Assembly: GCA_023105745.1 (NCBI GenBank)
Contig: JALGQZ010000002.1
Coordinates: 47,342,497-47,406,496, forward strand
Direction of reading: 5' to 3'
Length of the DNA: 64,000 nucleotides
DNA from: Austropuccinia psidii
Lineage: Eukaryota; Basidiomycota; Pucciniomycetes; Pucciniales; Sphaerophragmiaceae
The position numbers and the translations under genes were made by a program. A model generated the notes under the pieces. It was not told the origin of the DNA. It saw only the letters and a list, made by a program, of their open reading frames with translations, and did no database searches. Within the stretch, counting starts at the first letter, position 1; each line of letters starts with the position of its first letter. Below are positions 24,961-36,777 of the stretch, piece after piece.

Positions 24961-25054
24961 TTGTCAAAGTCTTTTATTTGATATCTTTTATGTATTTAGA
25001 CAATTATTGTTGTCCTTGTATTGATTTCTGAGTATTTTTAATCAAAATTTTTGG

Positions 25055-26771
25055 TTTATTATAATAATGAAATATATTATAATTATGGTGTAAGATTATT
25101 CATATTATTAGAATAAATAAAATAAGCTAAATTATATTATAAGAATGCTATTTCAAGATAAATATATTTATGGAAATTGATTATTTTTACCACCAAATGA
25201 TAAATTCATGAGAAATATCCATTTAATAAAAAAACAATTTATAAAAATAGTATTACTAATATCAAAGTTATGTATTAATATAAATACTATTTATATGAAT
25301 AAAAGAATCATTAAACATAATAATAAAGAGAAAAATATTTTAATAAGAGAAAATAACCAACTTTTTACACTTAATGTAATGGTTTTGAATAAATTTACAC
25401 GTAATAATCCAAATAAAACTTATTAAAATTGTGTTTACAACAAAAAATAGAGAGAATTACAGCTTTAATTATTTTCACATGGAATTGGAGATTTTTAAGA
25501 GAATTTAACAAGTGAAAACAAAAGATCAATGTAATCAAATAGTAAATAGTGATTACTATGAGATAAAAGGTTTGTATGGAATAATTTAAGAGTTTTGTAT
25601 GAAATAATACACAAATTTACCTTTTATTTAATTTTTTATTGTATTTGTAGCATCTGAGGGGGAAACAGAAGAAGAAGAGGTCCTTTTCTAGTAAATATCC
25701 TTCCTTATAGCTATCAGGAACCCTCTAGTGGATGTTCAATGATGGTATCCACTGGAATTGATCAGTATTTCAAGTCTTGGTGATTATTACATCATTTTGG
25801 AACCCTTTTATCTCATTATGATGCCATTTTCAGAGTTACCACTGTAATTTTAGTTTGGTGACATCATAAGCTTAGAGGATTCTTAATTTTGATTAATTAT
25901 AGTAGTTTCAGTAATAAAATACCAATATAAACCAGTTTTATCTCTTATTGAACTGTTGAAATTAAGATAAGATTAGAGTTAATGATCATAAATGATCATT
26001 TTTGAACCTAAGATTTGATCCTTGATATCTTCTAAGTTATTCACACTAAAAAAATTCAGGGAGTAAATTATGATAGCTTGAAATGTTCCTAATAATCTTC
26101 TAAAAGGAATTTATTACATCATCAAAATCTATTTTTGATGATTTCTCTTGTAACTCATCTTTTCTGTCAAAATTTACTATTTTGGACTTCAAACCATGAT
26201 TTCATAGTGTTGTACCTTGAAAATAATAATAAAAATTACATAATTCTTCATTAATGAGATAGGAAAGTCTTAATATATACTTTTTATAAGCTTGGAACAC
26301 TTTTAATTCAAAGTGGTCAGCAGCTGTTTCTATTTTGTGTAATATCCCCTTACAAGTCTTAACCTTGTTTGAAGCTCTCCAAATAAAGTTTATATCTTCA
26401 TTTTTACAGCTATTTGGTGGTAAATTGTTTTTTGAATCAACTATTTATCATGTTTCACTTACAATTCATGAACTAAAACCATGAATATATTTACTGATCC
26501 TAAAAGTGCATATACCCAGGTTATCTCAGTAAGTATTGGTTTTACAGATATGGAATGAAGATGTAATATATGTACTTATTAATGGGGAGTCCAATGCGTA
26601 ATTTATTTCACATTTTTATTCATTGGTGTCTGATATAATGAAGAATTGACGCCTTTTTATGGAATTTCTACTTATTTTGAGATTATAATTTCAATTCTTA
26701 TTGTGAAAACAAGTTTTGTAAAGTTGCTCTGTGACCTTTTTGGATATGTGGTAATATCTCAAAGGCTTACA
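25055..26771 (-). repeat. Ty3-A2 5' LTR
   Basis: Sister of the split LTR at 8,480-10,024/20,019-20,270; uninterrupted at 26,516-26,540, where Ty3-A1 sits in the other copy. On the minus strand it starts TGTAAGCC. Its internal-side edge (about 100 bp) and the PBS are deleted. Confidence 0.85.
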
Positions 26772-29030
26772 TTATTTGTTTTATAATGCTTATTTGATAT
26801 CATTTTCTCTGGTTTCACTATCATTTCTAATTCATAAGCTCCCATGATCCATCTAACTGCACCTTAAGTCCACTATAGATCAACCTTGACTGCAGCCAAT
26901 CATATTCCAGTATTCTGACCAATTTCATCTCATAATTTGGAATTCAAAGTCTGACCAATAAAAACCTAGAAAAATTGAAGCTCTGACCACTCATATCATT
27001 TCTTCTTTTTGTCTGGCCAAGTTGTGGTGTATTAGAATTTTTTTTTCAAAAGTTAGGTTTGATAAAAAGCATAAAAGGAGGCCTTACTACCAGAGCTCAT
27101 TTTTTTCAGCTTGATATTTTTTTGTAAATATGCGTCTACACCTATATTTTAGCTCTATTTGAAGTATATTTTCATGGAATCAATTTGGCCAGTTTTCTCT
27201 TTACATATATTTTGATATTATAATAGTTCTATCGTTTCATTATTTAATTATTTTAGTATTTCACTATAATATTATAATATTATTTCATTAGGATATTATA
27301 GTATTATACTATTCTATTATAATAATATTGTAGCTTTATGATATTGGTTTATTAGGATTTCATATCATGAAGAAAATTGAATATTTTTTTATTATAATAT
27401 GATGGTATTATAGTATTATGATATTTTTCTTCTATTTCATTATAAAATATTGGAAAATACTATTAATATTATTTTGTCCTTTTTATCATATTTTTTCTAT
27501 TATAAACCGTATTATTTGTATTCTCTTTCCTTTTAAAGCAAGGGGGTGGCAATTTTCATTTATTAATTTCTTTCAAAAAGATAAATAAATACAAAATCTT
27601 TTACCCACTCATTGTGAGTTTAATTCTATATATGTGCTATGTGTGTGTGCATACTGTGTGTCTGTATGTAGCCTGTATGTGTATTGAGGATCTCATTCTG
27701 ATTATTTTCCACTTTGCTTCCTGATTAATTAATTCTTAGAGTATCAAGATAAGTTCCTTCATAATTACTTTTGTGGATTTGTGCTACACATAACTGATGA
27801 AGTTATTTTTCATTATTCATGAAATATCTAGTCTTCTTGTAGTGAGAAAAACTTCTAAAGGGTTTTTTTATTCAGAATTTTCCTCTTGGAGGTTTTGAAT
27901 AATAAAGAATTAGTGTGTTTTATATTTGAGAGTTCTGATAGTCATTCAAATTCTGCTTTTGTATTGGTAAGTTAACCCAAAATCTTCTTTATGTTCAGTT
28001 CTAACATAATACTGATTAAATCTTTTTTTTTGAATTATCTTGTTAAGCTTCAGTTTAAAGTAACTCTTTAAATTGAGACATGAATAATTCAAAAATCAAA
28101 AATCTCCCTTTGAAGAAGTGCAATAATAAGAAATTTTGACCTTATTAAAGGTAGTAATTTATTAAATTGAGCATTAAAGAAATATCTAAGTACTTTTTTA
28201 CTGAAAAATATGTGTAGATAAATTATAATTTAATAGTATATTGATATTAAATTATTCAAGTCAGCTCATTCAAATTTATTTTGATTTATTAAAGCTATAA
28301 CCTGATGATTAATTATTAAAGTGTCACCTTCCCCGAAGGTTTGAGATACTTGTTCTTTGGGTGGTATAAGAAATATTTAACCACCCCTATTTCTTTAAAT
28401 ATAAGAAAATACTGTTACTATTACAGAAAAAAAGCTAAAAAATTCTATCTAGATGAATTCAATTACCAGAGGATTTTTTTATTTTGTAGCTTTTTTTATT
28501 TTTATTTTTTGATACTAATTATAAATATCTTTAACACAACTTTCAATTCTAAATACCATAGCAATTCTTAATTTTTATTGATTTATTAGCTATATATAGA
28601 TTTTTTTTATTGATTTATTGATTTTTCATAGGATTTTTTTTCAATTTTCTTTTTTACTTTTTTTCTTATTGTTTTTTTGATAGTCTTACAGAAAAATCAC
28701 AAATTGAATTTGAATTTCAAGGCCATGCTGGGCCAATCATGTATCATTGGTTCTTGCATTTGTTGATATCTTATTTTTTGATGTCTTGATTTAAAAGAGA
28801 ATAAGAGAAAGATTAACTAAATATCTGAATTTCAGTTTAAGGCCATTTTGGGGATTTAATTTTCTGAAGAATAATTTTCTTAAAAAAATCTTGATTCTTC
28901 TTAATTTTCATGTCAATTTTTCTGATGAAAATTCATTTCCATAAATTAGTCTATTCTTGTTTGTTTAAACAGAACTTGTGATTCTTCATTATAACTATTA
29001 GCTGTAATAGTTTATTCTCTAAATCCAGAT
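26772..29030. other. AT-rich unclassified repeat DNA
   Basis: No supported gene. 26,830-27,000 has several 'tctgaccaat'-like words that recall the Ty3-B LTR, followed by 'cataaaaggaggcc' near 27,070, so an old LTR is possible. 27,220-27,480 is TATTATAGTATTATA-type low complexity; 27,630-27,690 is a short TG-rich stretch; 28,480-28,680 is T-rich. Confidence 0.4.
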
Positions 29031-30103
29031 CTAATTCCTTTCCAATAATATAGCAATCCCCTCTTCATTTAATGTTTTACCACCCACTTGATATTCTTCA
29101 AGGAAAAACCCTCTTTGAGCCTTGGTTGTACCCCAATGTAAACTTTTCATTATATCTTCTTCCATGTAGAATTTTTAATTCCAATAATAGTTAGCCATAT
29201 TTCCTATTATTCCATAATAGGTTAATAAATGAATCAATTCAAGTTTTGTTGGTCTTGATCCATGTAGCTGGTCCCATGTATCTTCAGATTGGACTTGAGT
29301 ATTCTTCATTTGCAAAAATATCCTCAAATTAAATAAACACAATGATGTGATAGCTTGGTATTTTTAACATTTCAATTAATGGTAAGCCCCATGTTTGGTC
29401 TTCATTAGTAATTCCTTGAAAAGTATGATTAATTCATAGGTCTTGGCTTTCTTCATTTGTTTCTGAGTCTGGACAATAGGTCCAGAGGGTATTAGTTGCT
29501 TAATCAGTTTCAGATATGATGGTTCTAAAAGGTAAAATATGATAAAAAGGATGCTAATGGTTTCTTGATATTAAAAAAATATGACTCATTATAATATCTT
29601 CTTGGTAAAGGTAGAGGAAATAAATAAGCTAAGTAAAATATCTCTTAAATAATTAATTTGCTTTGATAAGGCAGTAAGTCACTTCCAAAAATTAAATGAA
29701 TTGAATCTTCAAGTGATAAGGTGAGAAATATTTGGGTCTTCTTTTATGCGGCAGGAGGTAACTGCCAAAGATACTGTACTTGCTTCTTCAAATTGAATAT
29801 AACTGACTTGATTCTCTTTTTTGTTTGTGAATCATTTAGGTTAGAGGTCCTTAAAATTGGCTTCAGTAGTACTTCATTTCTTGATGGTAAGGAATTCCTA
29901 TAATGGGATAGTGTTTTATCCAAAACTCTAAGTTCATCCAATTTTTCCTTTTCTTATCTTGATTGGTGCCTTTATGACTGAAATTCTTGAAATCATTCTT
30001 CATACTTCAAATTGAAATCTTCATATTTCTTCTTCAATTGCCTTTGATATAAAATTTCTTCATCCTCCGCCCATTCATACCCATAACATCCAAGCTTTGG
30101 CAT
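29031..30103 (-). pseudogene. Unrecognised reading frame Y in Ty3-B
   Basis: Minus-strand coding-like stretch that starts with MPKLGCYGYEWAEDEEILYQ at 30,103 and continues through a charged segment, a 65-codon open stretch at 29,744-29,941 (MDELRVLDKTLSHYRNSLP...), and fragments such as PLPLPRRYYNESYFFNIKK (about 29,560-29,630) and LHWGTTKAQRGFFLEEY (about 29,090-29,140). It ends with TAG at 29,031. At least five stops and one frameshift. I do not recognise a domain. It lies between protease and the split point of Ty3-B, a zone that is much shorter in the related elements I know. Confidence 0.4.
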
Positions 30104-30630
30104 CTTGACTGTTTGTTCATTTTTTTAAGACCTAAAAGTTTATTAACTTCCTTTTTATTTGATAAAATATTTGAATATTAATGATATTCATACTTATTTT
30201 TAAGAGAAATTGATATTGAAATTCCAAAGGATTTAATCCCAAAAAACTTAAACCATTAGAGGTGTAATAAGAAACAGACACCCACCCCCACTTTTTTATT
30301 TGTTTTACATTAAAGTCATAAATTACTAATAACTTTACAGAAGAGAAAACTATAACAAAACTATAATAATTAATTATCTATCATTGTTATCCTTCCTTAA
30401 TATATTTTTATCTTTTATTTTATTTCATTTTTTTTAGGTTTTTTTAAGTTTTTTTTCTTTTTTATATTTATATATTATTTCAATTTTCTTTAAGTTTTTT
30501 AAGCTTTTCTTTCTTAGTAAATATTCTCATTATAAAGCCCATTTTTCTTTTCCTTTATTTTTAATAATTTTATTAATACATATGTCCTTGGCTATTTCTC
30601 CAGATAAATTTCTTCCCTTCTTCCTTTCTG

Positions 30631-31257
30631 CTAATTTTTTCCTTTAAAAATACTGATAAATCCTTCCTCTTTGAGTATAAAGAGGTATCTATACCATTCC
30701 CAGTAAAGTCTTCCACCAAGAATCTCCGTATCATTAAAATTGAAGTCTTCTTGTGGCCAAATTTTATAGTCATAAAGAGCCTTCCTTGTTTTTTCATCAA
30801 AAGGGAATATTTCCTCCCAGTATTTATTTCCTAAGTTTCCTCTGAGACCTTCTTCACTTAACAGATCCATGAATTCTATTCTTGAAGGATTTAATCCTGG
30901 AACATTTCTAAGCCATTTCTTTCCTTTTTCCTTGATTGGAGCTTAATAGTAGATGTCTTTGAGTCCTATGTAGGGAATAATCAAGTAATCTGGTTCTTCT
31001 TCAGTTTTTTGAAGTTTCAAGTATGAAGTTTCATCATAATAATGTAAGAAATATTCTTTATCCACGTGCATTTACTGGTCTTTATAAATTCTCCATGGGC
31101 TTTCTGGATTGAGACCATACTCAATAATAGAGCTCATGCGCTGTTGTTCTATAAAAGAGATTTCTTCTTCTTGGTTTCTATGATCTTCAATAATTTCTTT
31201 ATTCATGAATTCTCCCTTGAGATTTTTAAAACCATAAGAAGGTTTGAGTTTCTTCAT
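30631..31257 (-). pseudogene. Unrecognised reading frame X in Ty3-B
   Basis: One minus-strand frame of about 209 codons with only two stops (at 31,072-31,074 and near 30,945), far more open than expected for DNA this AT-rich. Segments in order: MKKLKPSYGFKNLKGEF; EEPDYLIIPYIGLKDIYY; WLRNVPGLNPSRIEFMDLL; NKYWEEIFPFDEKTRKALY; LGGRLYWEWYRYLFILKEEG. Rich in Trp, Tyr and acidic residues, so probably a folded globular domain once under selection. No family recognised. It lies downstream of protease in Ty3-B; it could be an extra pol domain, an accessory frame or a captured host sequence. Confidence 0.5.
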
Positions 31258-31782
31258 TGTAGGGTGTTGAGAATCTTCTTATTAAACCTCATCAGACTTC
31301 ATTTTTAATTCCTTATTGGATTTTTCCAGGAGGTGTTTGTGCTGGAAAAGGCTTGATAATCCATTGTTGATACTATTAAAATGCATATTTTGATCTTGAA
31401 TCCATTTTTCATTTATATTTTGTTAATAATCATGTTTATTTGGAGGTGCTCCTTCCTCAAAGAATTCTGAAAAGATTATTTCTACTATGTATTGGTGGTT
31501 CATTGATTATTTCTAAGCCATTGCCAATTATATTATAGGTTTTTTCTCTGTAATGAATTGGTTCACAATTGGTAAATTTCTTTTAATTTACTTTTTCAGA
31601 GACCTCTTTCATGGTCAGATTTGTTTCTTATCCTTTTCCCATATATAGGAATTATTGTCTTCAGTTTCATCTTCTATTTTCCAAAATTTGGGATCTGGAC
31701 TAACAATCATATTGTTGACTTCAGGTCCTTTATTTTGGATTTATTCTTCATGTTCACTAGAGAGAAGTCAGGTTTCCTTGAC

Positions 31783-32280
31783 CTATTCACTCCATTTCTT
31801 TGGGTCAGAGGTGGCAAATTCTTTATTTTCTTGAATTGCTTTCTCCAAGTACCAGATTAATATCTTTTGCTCTTGTTCATCTTGTAACTCGTTGGAAATG
31901 ATTCCTGAAGATGGCCCCCTCTCTGGTTCTTGTGTTTCCAAAATTTGTCCTTCTTCTAATTCTAGTATTATTTCACCATATTCCATGTACTCATCTTTTG
32001 TGGATAGGACTTTTGCCTTATCAGGATCTTCCAAGGTTTTGGAGTCTGAATAACTTCTTTTCTTTTTGAATTTGAAACAACCCTTTCTACTGGAGGAGGA
32101 TTTATTTTTGAAGCTCTTTTACTTTACTTTCAAAAATAGCTCTTTAATTTTTCCCATTGAGAAAAGTTCCATTCCTCTTGGTGGTACTGTTTTCTATACT
32201 AACATATGGGGTTTACATATTGGAATACATAATCTTCTACCATCTGCTTCTTGATAGTTAAATATTTTACCTTCTTTCTA
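31783..32280 (-). pseudogene. Ty3-B post-protease linker
   Basis: 31,783-32,034 is an open 83-codon stretch rich in Glu/Asp (EIILELEEGQILETQEPE). Just upstream, about 32,050-32,250, a frame with VEDYVFQYVNPIC resembles the segment that follows protease in basidiomycete Ty3 pol. Stops throughout. Confidence 0.5.
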
Positions 32281-32600
32281 TGAAAATTCCAATCCAATAT
32301 TTTTGTCTTCCAAGTGCTGTATGTACTACTCCCTTGGAAATGAAGAAGCGAATTTCCTTTTCTTCTCCAGAAGGAAAAAGTACTTGTGTGAATTCACGTA
32401 ATCCAATTAATGATGTTGTATTTCCCACAATTTCTCTCAGATTCATGTTCAGCTTTCTGTTTGGAAGTTAAGCTTTTATTTCTGCATCTTAAGTGATGAT
32501 GTTCAGTTCTCAGCCTGTATCAACAAGTGACATAACTGGGTATTCTTCCTTTCCCAAGAATACTTGCATAAATTCAAGGGGACAAGAATGATTAATTCTT
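32281..32600 (-). pseudogene. Ty3-B aspartic protease remnant
   Basis: Minus strand reads YPVMSLVDTG at 32,513-32,540, then a TGA stop (32,510-32,512) where retropepsins have Ser or Ala, then ELNII. Downstream text (about 32,280-32,470) fits the flap and the VHTALGRQN stretch of the family. The catalytic Asp is present, but the frame is broken directly after it. Confidence 0.75.
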
Positions 32601-32626
32601 GGATTTTCAAAGCCTTTGATCTTAAT

Positions 32627-34840
32627 TTAAATTATATTTTCCTTGATGTCAAAGTTATTTACTAACTTCATAGCTTCCTTTTCTTCAAGAGAAATTCCTT
32701 GCAACCTGTGAATGAAGGTTGGGGAAACTGCTAACATTTCTTCCAAGGTTAAGTTTATTTTATGTTCCAATATTTTCTTCATTACATTTTTGATTGCTGA
32801 TTTTGGCTTTATTTCTTTTTTATCCTTTTTATCTTCTATTATTTCTTTATTTAGAATCTTGTGGTGGACCATATTTTCATTCAACTTTTCACTTTCCTTT
32901 TCAATATTCTCCTTTATTTACTTTAAGTTCCTTCAAATTTTTCATTTATTGTAGTATATTTATCTTTATATTTGGTTGGAAAAATTATCTTTGTCTCTTC
33001 TTCAGCTTAATCCTCATGATAGCTTCCTGGTAGTAGTGGCTGTTTACTTTGAGATTATTTTTTATTTTGGCTTTCTTGCTTTGTCTGTCTTAGAGTTGCA
33101 TGTATTTACAAAATTTCAGTGGGTGAAGATATTGTTGGTGGTTCCCATTCACCACAGTCTTTTACTTGAGAAATTGAAAATTATTTTTCTTCCTTATTTA
33201 GTTCAAATATCTTTGGATTTTCTGGTCTTGATATAGGATTTTCATTTTCAATTATCTTCTTTGAGGTTTAATTTCAAACCTTATGAAATTCCCTGACTAA
33301 ATCATTTGGAGATTTTTTTCCCTCTGAGGGAACCCTTTGGGAACTAGGGTAAAGGAAATCTATTCCTTCCCCACTGATAACTCTCTTCTCCATATCTTCT
33401 GCCAGGTAGCTGCATCTTGTCAATGAATGACCATTTTTAAAATGGTAATAGAACTCTAAGGGTGGTCTTTGGTAAAGTTTTACTGGCACATAAGGTTGCT
33501 AATTTTCAGTTAAAGGTTCCTGGGTGTTTTTTTGTCTGAATGGCTGTGCATTTAGTGCTAATCCTGAGCCTTTTGTGTTTGATTTATCCTTCCAGACCTT
33601 CTTTGGTGGATTCAAAGCCTCTAGTAGTTCTTTTAGCTGGTCTACAGCTTCCTTCATTGGGTTTACTTCCTTTGGGGCTTTATTGAAATGGACCTCTTGA
33701 GCTGGTGGGTTCTTTCTTCTCTTGGTATTATCCTACATTTGCTTGATAACCTTCACCCAGATTTCATCTTCAAATCTGGTTTTATTTCTACTCTTGAGTT
33801 TATATGACTTTGATAATTGTGATTTACCTTCAGTAACTAATATTGCCTCAAATTCTTGCTCAATATAATTCCTTAGAAAATTCATTCCAGGTAAGATATA
33901 TCCTCCATCTCTTGCTTGAACTATGGTCCTGTCTTCAATTATTTTTTAGTAACAATACTTCCAATATCTGGTGATAAATAATCAAAGACATCCTCATGAT
34001 AATAATTTTCCTTTTTTATATACCCATACTTAAGCAGATATTTTGAAATTATGTCATATTCCCCAATAGAATTTCTGTATTGGGACAAACTTTTTAATCC
34101 TTCCTGTTGTGTTTTATTAAGTAGTCTTGTTAATGAATCTTTCATATGTCTTATTTTTGGTTCCACCCTTCTCCATTTCCTGATCATTCCATTTTTCAGT
34201 TTATCCCAATCCTCCATTTTATATCCTGGCATTCCTTCAATTTCATATATGATATCCTTATCTTCATTCCAGAATGCTATTTGCATTTCAAAATCCCTTT
34301 CATTTCCTCCTTTAATTGATGCTATCCTTTCAGCTCTATTTATTAAATCATCAGCACCATTACCATCAAAGTTGAGATTATAGTACTTTCCCTTCATTTT
34401 GACAATCTTTCTTGTGGGTATTGTAAGCCTTTCATATTTCTGAGTTGTTGTTTTAATATGTACCCCTTTTTTCAAATCTTCCAGCTCTTGGAAATGTTCC
34501 TGGTGGGGATGTTTCAAATGTCTTTGGGGTTGGTGATGGTGATTGCTGCTGGGTTCTGAGAATTCTTTCAATAGTTGCATCCCCATTAGTAGTTTCAGGT
34601 GAGAACTGACCTTATTTTGTCTTCTTTCAATGTATTTTTGCAGCTCCTCCCATAGCCTTCTTTAATTCTAACCTTTTCTTCTGGAATCATTCATCATTAT
34701 CTAAATAAGAAAGATCCTATTCTTCACTTTATTCCTGACGTACTTCTTCAATTCTGGACTTCTCTTTCTCCAATTTGTCCCCCAAGGCTAGAACCTCCTT
34801 TGATGATGATGATTCTCCCATGATAATTGTGATCTAAAAC
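32627..34840 (-). pseudogene. Ty3-B gag remnant
   Basis: Minus strand. 33,939-34,586 (215 aa) is the gag core (GKYYNLNFDGNGADDLINRA; WDKLKNGMIRKWRR), a form common in rust Ty3 elements. 33,274-33,489 is the nucleocapsid region: FYYHFKNGHSLTRC keeps the His and last Cys of a CCHC knuckle, but the first two Cys are Phe and His. 32,627-32,884 is the Lys-rich region before protease (NLTLEEMLAVSP). The N-terminal part at 34,590-34,840 is acidic. Stops lie between segments. Confidence 0.82.
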
Positions 34841-34953
34841 AATAATTTATTTTTCAATATTTCTTTCATTAATTTATTATTATTTTGGACTATTAGTATT
34901 TGACCTTAAAGATTGATAATGTGATCTTATTACTGATACTTAAGAGAGAAATG

Positions 34954-34970
34954 CCACCGTTGGGACACCA
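34954..34970 (-). other. Primer binding site of Ty3-B
   Basis: On the minus strand TGGTGTCCCAACGGTGG follows the LTR end after two bases. It resembles the site of Ty3-A1 (TGGGGGCCCAGCCGTGA), with 13 of 17 positions equal, so both families may use related primers. Confidence 0.6.
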
Positions 34971-34972
34971 GA

Positions 34973-36777
34973 TGTGGGAGCTCCTTTTGTTGTGGGGTAA
35001 ATAATAGGCAGTACCCTGAGGAGAAATTATTGGTTAGTCTGTTTTGAATTTCATAATTAGCCAATAACCATGGGTGTTAAGGTGTATTAGCTGCCCCTCT
35101 AAATATACTGAAAAAGATAACCTCTGGAGGAGATCACAAATCAATTATTTAGTTTTGTGGATTCTCAATTAGAAATTGTTCTTCAGCAGTCTCTATCAGT
35201 CTGTCAGTAAAAGATCACTTTGATAATAATGGTAATAGTTAATATTTGTTTAATAATAGAGGTTTGCTTAGCTTCTTGTTATTGATTATATGATTCTTTT
35301 GAATCAATTATTCTATGACTCCTTCTTTCAATACTTGAGATATTCAAAGAATACTTTTTAGGATAAATATTATTATTACTGGTAATATTGATGGCTGATT
35401 AAGAATTTTAAAGGTGATTTAATAATACTACTAATATAAATATAACAACTTAAGGGTAAGATAATTTCTTAAGGATGGTTCTGGTTAATATAAGGGTAGG
35501 ACATAAATAATATAATAGTAATATAATAATATTAGGATCAATATAAATATAATCCAGTTCATCTATGAGGCTTATGATATAAGGTATAAGGGTAAGATTG
35601 TATCCCTTCTATAAATAAGGGTTATTGAGAAATTTGATAAGATTACTAATGATAATATCTTCAAACACTCATTCAAAACTACTACTATAATGGTAAGATT
35701 ATTGAATAATATTAAACTATCTCATCAATATTACAAACATCTTTCATTAATTGATCATAAACAATAATATAAGATACTGAGCCTAGCTACTGATCTTTTC
35801 AATATAATACTAGATTATCCTACTAAAGAAGGTATGGATTTATCCTCAAGATCATTGTCTGAATCAGAAGCATGGGGGAAAATTTTAGAGAGAGGACCTC
35901 TATTCATACCTCTTGGGGCCTCCATAGAGCCTTCAAAAAACAAGGGACTTGGAATTTTTCCAAGTTTGAGTCATTTTAGTGTGGTGTTTTCTGACAAATA
36001 ATATTGACCAATCATGTCACGTGATTTCTCTGACCAATCAGATTGATCTATCACATCAATTGGTAATTCTGAGTATGCACTTTGAATTATCTCCAATTCT
36101 CACCAATTAGATACTGAGCTGGTGAATTCAGGCTTATTTGTGGTTCTGAAAACTCATTGGAAAAGCTAAATATGCACTATGGTTAAGCTATGTAATCATA
36201 AAATGACTTTTTGTCTTTTGTGTAAAGGTATGACTTTGAATAGTAAGAATGTTAGGTGTATATAATTACATAATTCTTTCAGATATATGGTACTTATGGA
36301 AATATGAATGACTAGGGTAAGAATTACTCTAAACATACAGCTTGGTATTAACTTAGTCTGTAAATTTTCATTCAATTTTAGCAAATATGCAATTCCAGTA
36401 TTCATATTATAAGAATATCCTTATGGTGAGTTTAGTGAGTATCTTTATCAGGGTGTCTATATATATTTTCTAAATCCATGATATCTTGCTCAATTTTGGT
36501 CCTATGGCTTTGAGGCAATATATAAACCTAGGATAAATTTTATGTATATTCTAATAGTTAAATCATTTCAGACTTTCAAGCCTAGGTATAATATGTTAAA
36601 GTCAGTAATTCTATAATATTCTATTTTTATTTTACCTTTTTATTTATTTATTATTATTTATTTTTAATGTTATTTTTCTTTATATATATTATTTTATACA
36701 AACTATAAGTATCCATTACTATCATTATTGTACCAAAGTGGAATTTAACCTTGCAGAAAAGGTATGGAATACCATCA
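34973..36777 (-). repeat. Ty3-B 5' LTR
   Basis: About 1,805 bp; on the minus strand from TGATGGTATTCC to CTCCCACA. The part 35,655-36,777 matches 1-1,102. Its end at 36,777 coincides exactly with the break in the Ty3-A3 leader, so TGTTA (36,778-36,782) is the candidate target duplication; its partner would lie left of the window. Confidence 0.85.

Larger units (their letters stand above)
8480..26771 (-). mobile_element. Ty3/Gypsy chromovirus relic 'Ty3-A2', interrupted by Ty3-A1
   Basis: Minus-strand element: 3' LTR 8,480-10,024 plus 20,019-20,270; internal region 20,271 to about 25,040; 5' LTR about 25,055-26,771. Possible target duplication ATATT (8,475-8,479) and TTATT (26,772-26,776), one mismatch. 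The internal region is truncated at the 5' side: leader, PBS and the first part of gag, as well as about 100 bp of the LTR edge, are missing near 25,040. All domains are homologous to Ty3-A1 but much more degraded. Confidence 0.85.
1..36777 (-). mobile_element. Ty3/Gypsy retrotransposon 'Ty3-B', split by nested insertions
   Basis: Minus-strand element inferred from collinear parts: 5' LTR 34,973-36,777, PBS, gag 33.3-34.8 kb, protease about 32.5 kb, unrecognised coding 29.0-31.3 kb, then after a roughly 25 kb interruption RT 2.3-3.6 kb, integrase 1.1-2.3 kb, polypurine tract and 3' LTR 1-1,102 (its far end is outside the window). The LTRs at the two ends are the same family: 1-1,102 aligns with about 35,655-36,777. 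Order and strand fit one element cut between protease and RT. Two independent truncated copies remain possible. No domain is intact. Confidence 0.5.

Noticed and set aside
27220..27480. Possible replication origin or centromere-like AT block
   Set aside because: Only low-complexity TATTATAGTATTATA text; no defined motif supports a function.
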